Source of the DNA: Mycetocola_B reblochoni
GTDB lineage: Bacteria; Actinomycetota; Actinomycetes; Actinomycetales; Microbacteriaceae
Reading direction: 5' to 3'
NCBI RefSeq assembly: GCF_003667525.1
Contig: NZ_RCUW01000002.1
Coordinates: 310,001-374,000 of the forward strand
DNA length: 64,000 nt
The notes under the pieces: model-generated
Told to the model about the DNA's origin: nothing
Database searches by the model: none
What the model saw: the letters and a program-made list of their open reading frames with translations, nothing else
Shown here: piece after piece, positions 62,099 through 64,000 of the stretch
How the letters are laid out: every line of letters starts with the position of its first letter
Numbering within the stretch: position 1 is the first letter of the stretch
Made by a program: the position numbers and the translations under genes

Positions 62099-62477
62099 TG
62101 CTCGTGTCCGCGGCCCGTGTGACGGGCCCTCGCGGCGCCGGGAACCCGTGAATTGCCTGATCGGCGCGGGCGGGGGCGGCACGGGAAGCGACGGTCCCCT
62201 CCCTCGCCCGCGATGACGCGGAAGGACGGCTGGCCTCGTCGCCACGGCCGCCGAGCAGCGCGGGCGTCGACGGCGGCGTCGACGGCCGATTCGGCTTGAT
62301 AACGGTTTGACAACGAAGAACTGACGCGTAGTGTTGCCGACCGTGTACGCGCGGACTCCCTCTGCCACCCACCGCCCCCGGGGAGCCCGCGTTCTGAATC
62401 CCGATTTGCTTCAGCCGGGCGGTGACGTGACAACGACCGGGGACGGTCCGAGCGGCGGCAGGGCGACGGAGTGCATC
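62099..62477 (+). other. Intergenic region and long leader before the Rpf-type gene
   Basis: About 380 bp without a gene between gdhA's terminator and the Rpf start. It contains a promoter at 62307-62334 and, after it, a leader of about 135 nt. I looked for the ydaO-type c-di-AMP riboswitch often found before rpf genes, but its hallmark segments are not present. Confidence 0.55.
62307..62334 (+). promoter_or_regulatory. Promoter of the Rpf-type gene
   Basis: TTGACA (62307-62312), 16-base spacer, TAGTGT (62329-62334). The consensus -35 stands out in an AT-richer patch. Confidence 0.72.
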
Positions 62478-63164
62478 TTGACAAACACCACCACCACCCC
62501 CAGGACCGCCCGCTTCGGACGCGCCGCCCGCCTCGGTCTCGCCGCCACAGGACTCGCCGTCGCGGCGACGGCGGTCACCGTCATGCCCGCCAACGCCGCC
62601 GACGAGGGCACCTGGGACGCGCTGGCCCAGTGCGAGTCCGGCGGCAACTGGGGCATCGACACCGGCAACGGTTACTCGGGCGGCCTCCAGTTCTCGCCGT
62701 CCACCTGGGCAGCCAACGGCGGAAGCGGCAACGCCGCGGACGCGTCGAAGGCCGAGCAGATCCGGGTCGCCGAGAACGTCCTCGCCAGCCAGGGCTGGGG
62801 CGCATGGCCCACCTGCTCCGCCCAGGTCGGCGCATCCGGCTCCGCGAGCCCGAGCTCGACGAGCGTCGACACGAGCACCACCGAGCAGACCCAGCAGGCC
62901 CCGGTCGAGCAGCAGACCCAGCAGGCTCCTGTCGAGCAGACCGCCGAGCAGGCCCCCGTGGCCGAGACGGTCGACTACACGCTGCCCGACGTCGAGGGCT
63001 CCGGCGAGTTCTATGAGGTCGCCGCGGGCGACAGCCTGGCCAGCATCGCCGAGGACAAGGGCGTCGACCAGGGCTGGCTCGCGCTCTACGCGGTCAACCA
63101 TGACGGCATCGACTCGCCCGACGTCATCTACGTCGGCCAGAAGCTCGAGCTGCCCGCCAAGTAG
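62478..63164 (+). CDS. Resuscitation-promoting factor-like muralytic protein with LysM domain
   Basis: 228 residues from TTG 62478 after GACGGAGTGCATC; no better start precedes the signal peptide. Signal peptide 1-40, cleaved after PANA. Rpf transglycosylase-like domain about 42-115 with catalytic E53 in LAQCESGGNWGI, then GGLQFSPSTWAANGG. Linker 130-170 with QTQQAPVEQ repeats. C-terminal LysM (about 177-226, FYEVAAGDSLASIAE to VIYVGQKLELPAK) binds peptidoglycan. Secreted lytic enzyme that helps dormant or growing cells remodel the wall. A strong terminator follows. Confidence 0.92.
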   Translation: MTNTTTTPRTARFGRAARLGLAATGLAVAATAVTVMPANAADEGTWDALAQCESGGNWGIDTGNGYSGGLQFSPSTWAANGGSGNAADASKAEQIRVAENVLASQGWGAWPTCSAQVGASGSASPSSTSVDTSTTEQTQQAPVEQQTQQAPVEQTAEQAPVAETVDYTLPDVEGSGEFYEVAAGDSLASIAEDKGVDQGWLALYAVNHDGIDSPDVIYVGQKLELPAK

Positions 63165-63200
63165 CCCGCCCGTCGCCCCGCGACGACCGCGGCATCACCC

Positions 63201-63235
63201 GCGACGCCCCGCCTCCATCGGAGGCGGGGCGTCGC
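63201..63235 (+). terminator. Terminator after the Rpf-type gene
   Basis: Perfect 16-bp stem (63201-63216 with 63220-63235) with loop ATC, 36 bp past the stop and followed by TCTGT. Convergent with the symporter gene, so it may serve both. Confidence 0.88.
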
Positions 63236-63327
63236 TCTGTCCGCACCGATGCGGCCGGCCCCGGGACGCAGCACGGACCGGTGCCGTCACTGCGGTTTTC
63301 CCGCCGCGGCCGGTCAGCGCCGCTCCC

Positions 63328-64000
63328 TCAGCCGCGGTTCGTGTGCCCGAGCGACGGGCCGGCATCCGCGTCGGGAGCGGGGCCGGCCGAGGACCGGACG
63401 CCGTGGCCGTCGGGGCTGAGCGTCGCCTCGTCAAAGGGGCGTCGCCCGTCGAGCACCTCGCCCATGCGCGCGCGGTCCAGCTGCGACGTCCAGGACCCGA
63501 TGAGGACCGTCGCCACCGCGTTGCCGGTGAAGTTCGTCAGCGCCCTCGCCTCCGACATGAAGCGGTCGATGCCCACGATGACGCCGACCCCGTCCACGAG
63601 CTCCGGTCGGTGCGCCTGCAGGCCTCCGGCGAGGGTGGCCAGCCCCGCCCCGGTCACGCCGGCCGCCCCCTTCGAGGCGATCATCATGAACACGAGCAGC
63701 GAGATCTGCTCCCCCAGGCTGAGCGGCGTCCCCATCGCCGAGGCGAGGAACAGCGACGCCATCGTCAGGTAGATGGCCGTCCCGTCGAGGTTGAAGGAGT
63801 ACCCCGTCGGCACCGTGATCCCGACGACCGGCTTCGAGACGCCGACGTGCTCCATCTTCGCGATCAGCCGCGGCAGCGCCACCTCGCTCGAGGAGGTGGA
63901 GACGATGAGCAGGTACTCCCTGCCCAGGTACGCCATGAGCCGGAAGATGCTCACCCGGGCGACGAGCCAGAGCAGCGAGCCCAGGACCACGACGATGAAC
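63328..64000 (-). CDS. Dicarboxylate/amino acid:cation symporter, DctA type, N-terminus cut by window edge
   Basis: About 224 C-terminal residues are visible; the frame is open at base 64000 (FIVVVLGSLLWLV enters from the edge). DAACS family landmarks: TSSSEVALPRLIAKMEHVGV serine-rich hairpin, GYSFNLDGTAIYLTMASLF (the NLDGT substrate/cation site), SKGAAGVTGAG and VGIDRFMSEARALTNFTGNAVAT. Imports C4-dicarboxylates or acidic amino acids with H+ or Na+. The tail after the last helix is hydrophilic. Confidence 0.92.
   Translation of the reverse strand, partial: FIVVVLGSLLWLVARVSIFRLMAYLGREYLLIVSTSSSEVALPRLIAKMEHVGVSKPVVGITVPTGYSFNLDGTAIYLTMASLFLASAMGTPLSLGEQISLLVFMMIASKGAAGVTGAGLATLAGGLQAHRPELVDGVGVIVGIDRFMSEARALTNFTGNAVATVLIGSWTSQLDRARMGEVLDGRRPFDEATLSPDGHGVRSSAGPAPDADAGPSLGHTNRG

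Noticed and set aside
62335..62477. ydaO-type c-di-AMP riboswitch before the Rpf-type gene
   Set aside because: The conserved GAACCCGACAGCTAAC-type segment and paired GGGGAA/CGGG blocks are not found.
60507..63101. 864-codon open frame on the minus strand
   Set aside because: It lies opposite gdhA and the Rpf-type gene, crosses their terminator and promoter, and matches no family.

Overview
The window is gene-dense, very GC-rich DNA with actinobacterial hallmarks: strong third-position GC bias, frequent GTG and TTG starts, ATGA/GTGA gene overlaps, an Rpf-type resuscitation factor, an actinobacterial-style NusG with a long acidic N-terminus, and an rplJ leader. The gene mix (ethanolamine permease, GadB/GadC, many catabolic ABC systems) fits a free-living or host-associated member of the Micrococcales. 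The species cannot be fixed from sequence reading alone. I see no CRISPR array, insertion sequence, prophage or plasmid functions.

Layout. 1-7.3 kb: edge-truncated OmpA-like lipoprotein, cbs-metB transsulfuration pair, DUF3105/DUF305 pair, ABC exporter. 7.3-12.4 kb: a cobalamin-independent ethanolamine locus (GntR regulator, phospho-lyase, kinase, permease) with a 5-bp tandem repeat before the permease. 12.5-17.3 kb: LacI-controlled sugar ABC importer with two matching operators. 17.4-19.4 kb: small membrane protein, then rplJ-rplL with leader and promoter. 19.5-22.7 kb: gadB-gadC. 22.6-27.4 kb: two-component system and MacB-like ABC transporter. 27.4-29 kb: amino-acid permease. 29-34.8 kb: FadR-type regulator and DUF1275 divergent from an operon of binding protein, fused permease-ATPase, RidA and acetamidase/formamidase. 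34.8-37.2 kb: MFS pump and MarR regulator. 37.5-42.8 kb: four-gene sugar/cyclitol oxidation operon divergent from a ROK regulator. 42.9-49.4 kb: YqaJ-type nuclease, Dpp-like oligopeptide importer and Lrp/AsnC regulator. 49.4-52.1 kb: duplicated-domain protein, oxidoreductase, phosphoesterase. 52.2-55 kb: tRNA-Trp-secE-nusG-rplK-rplA. 55.1-60.5 kb: iron-siderophore importer and esterase with an IdeR-like box. 60.7-64 kb: gdhA, Rpf-LysM protein, and an edge-truncated DctA-type symporter.

Main points. (i) rplK-rplA and rplJ-rplL, usually close together, are separated by about 33 kb of accessory transport and catabolic operons, and no rpoB follows rplL. (ii) The response regulator has a readable binding site, CATAG repeated at 11-bp pitch and ending 10 bp before a -10 element. 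It occurs at its own promoter, at the MacB-like transporter and at a distant two-helix membrane protein, which predicts a small envelope-response regulon. (iii) Most catabolic operons carry recognisable palindromic operators for the adjacent regulator (LacI, FadR, MarR, possibly Lrp), so the region reads as a set of self-contained substrate-inducible cassettes.
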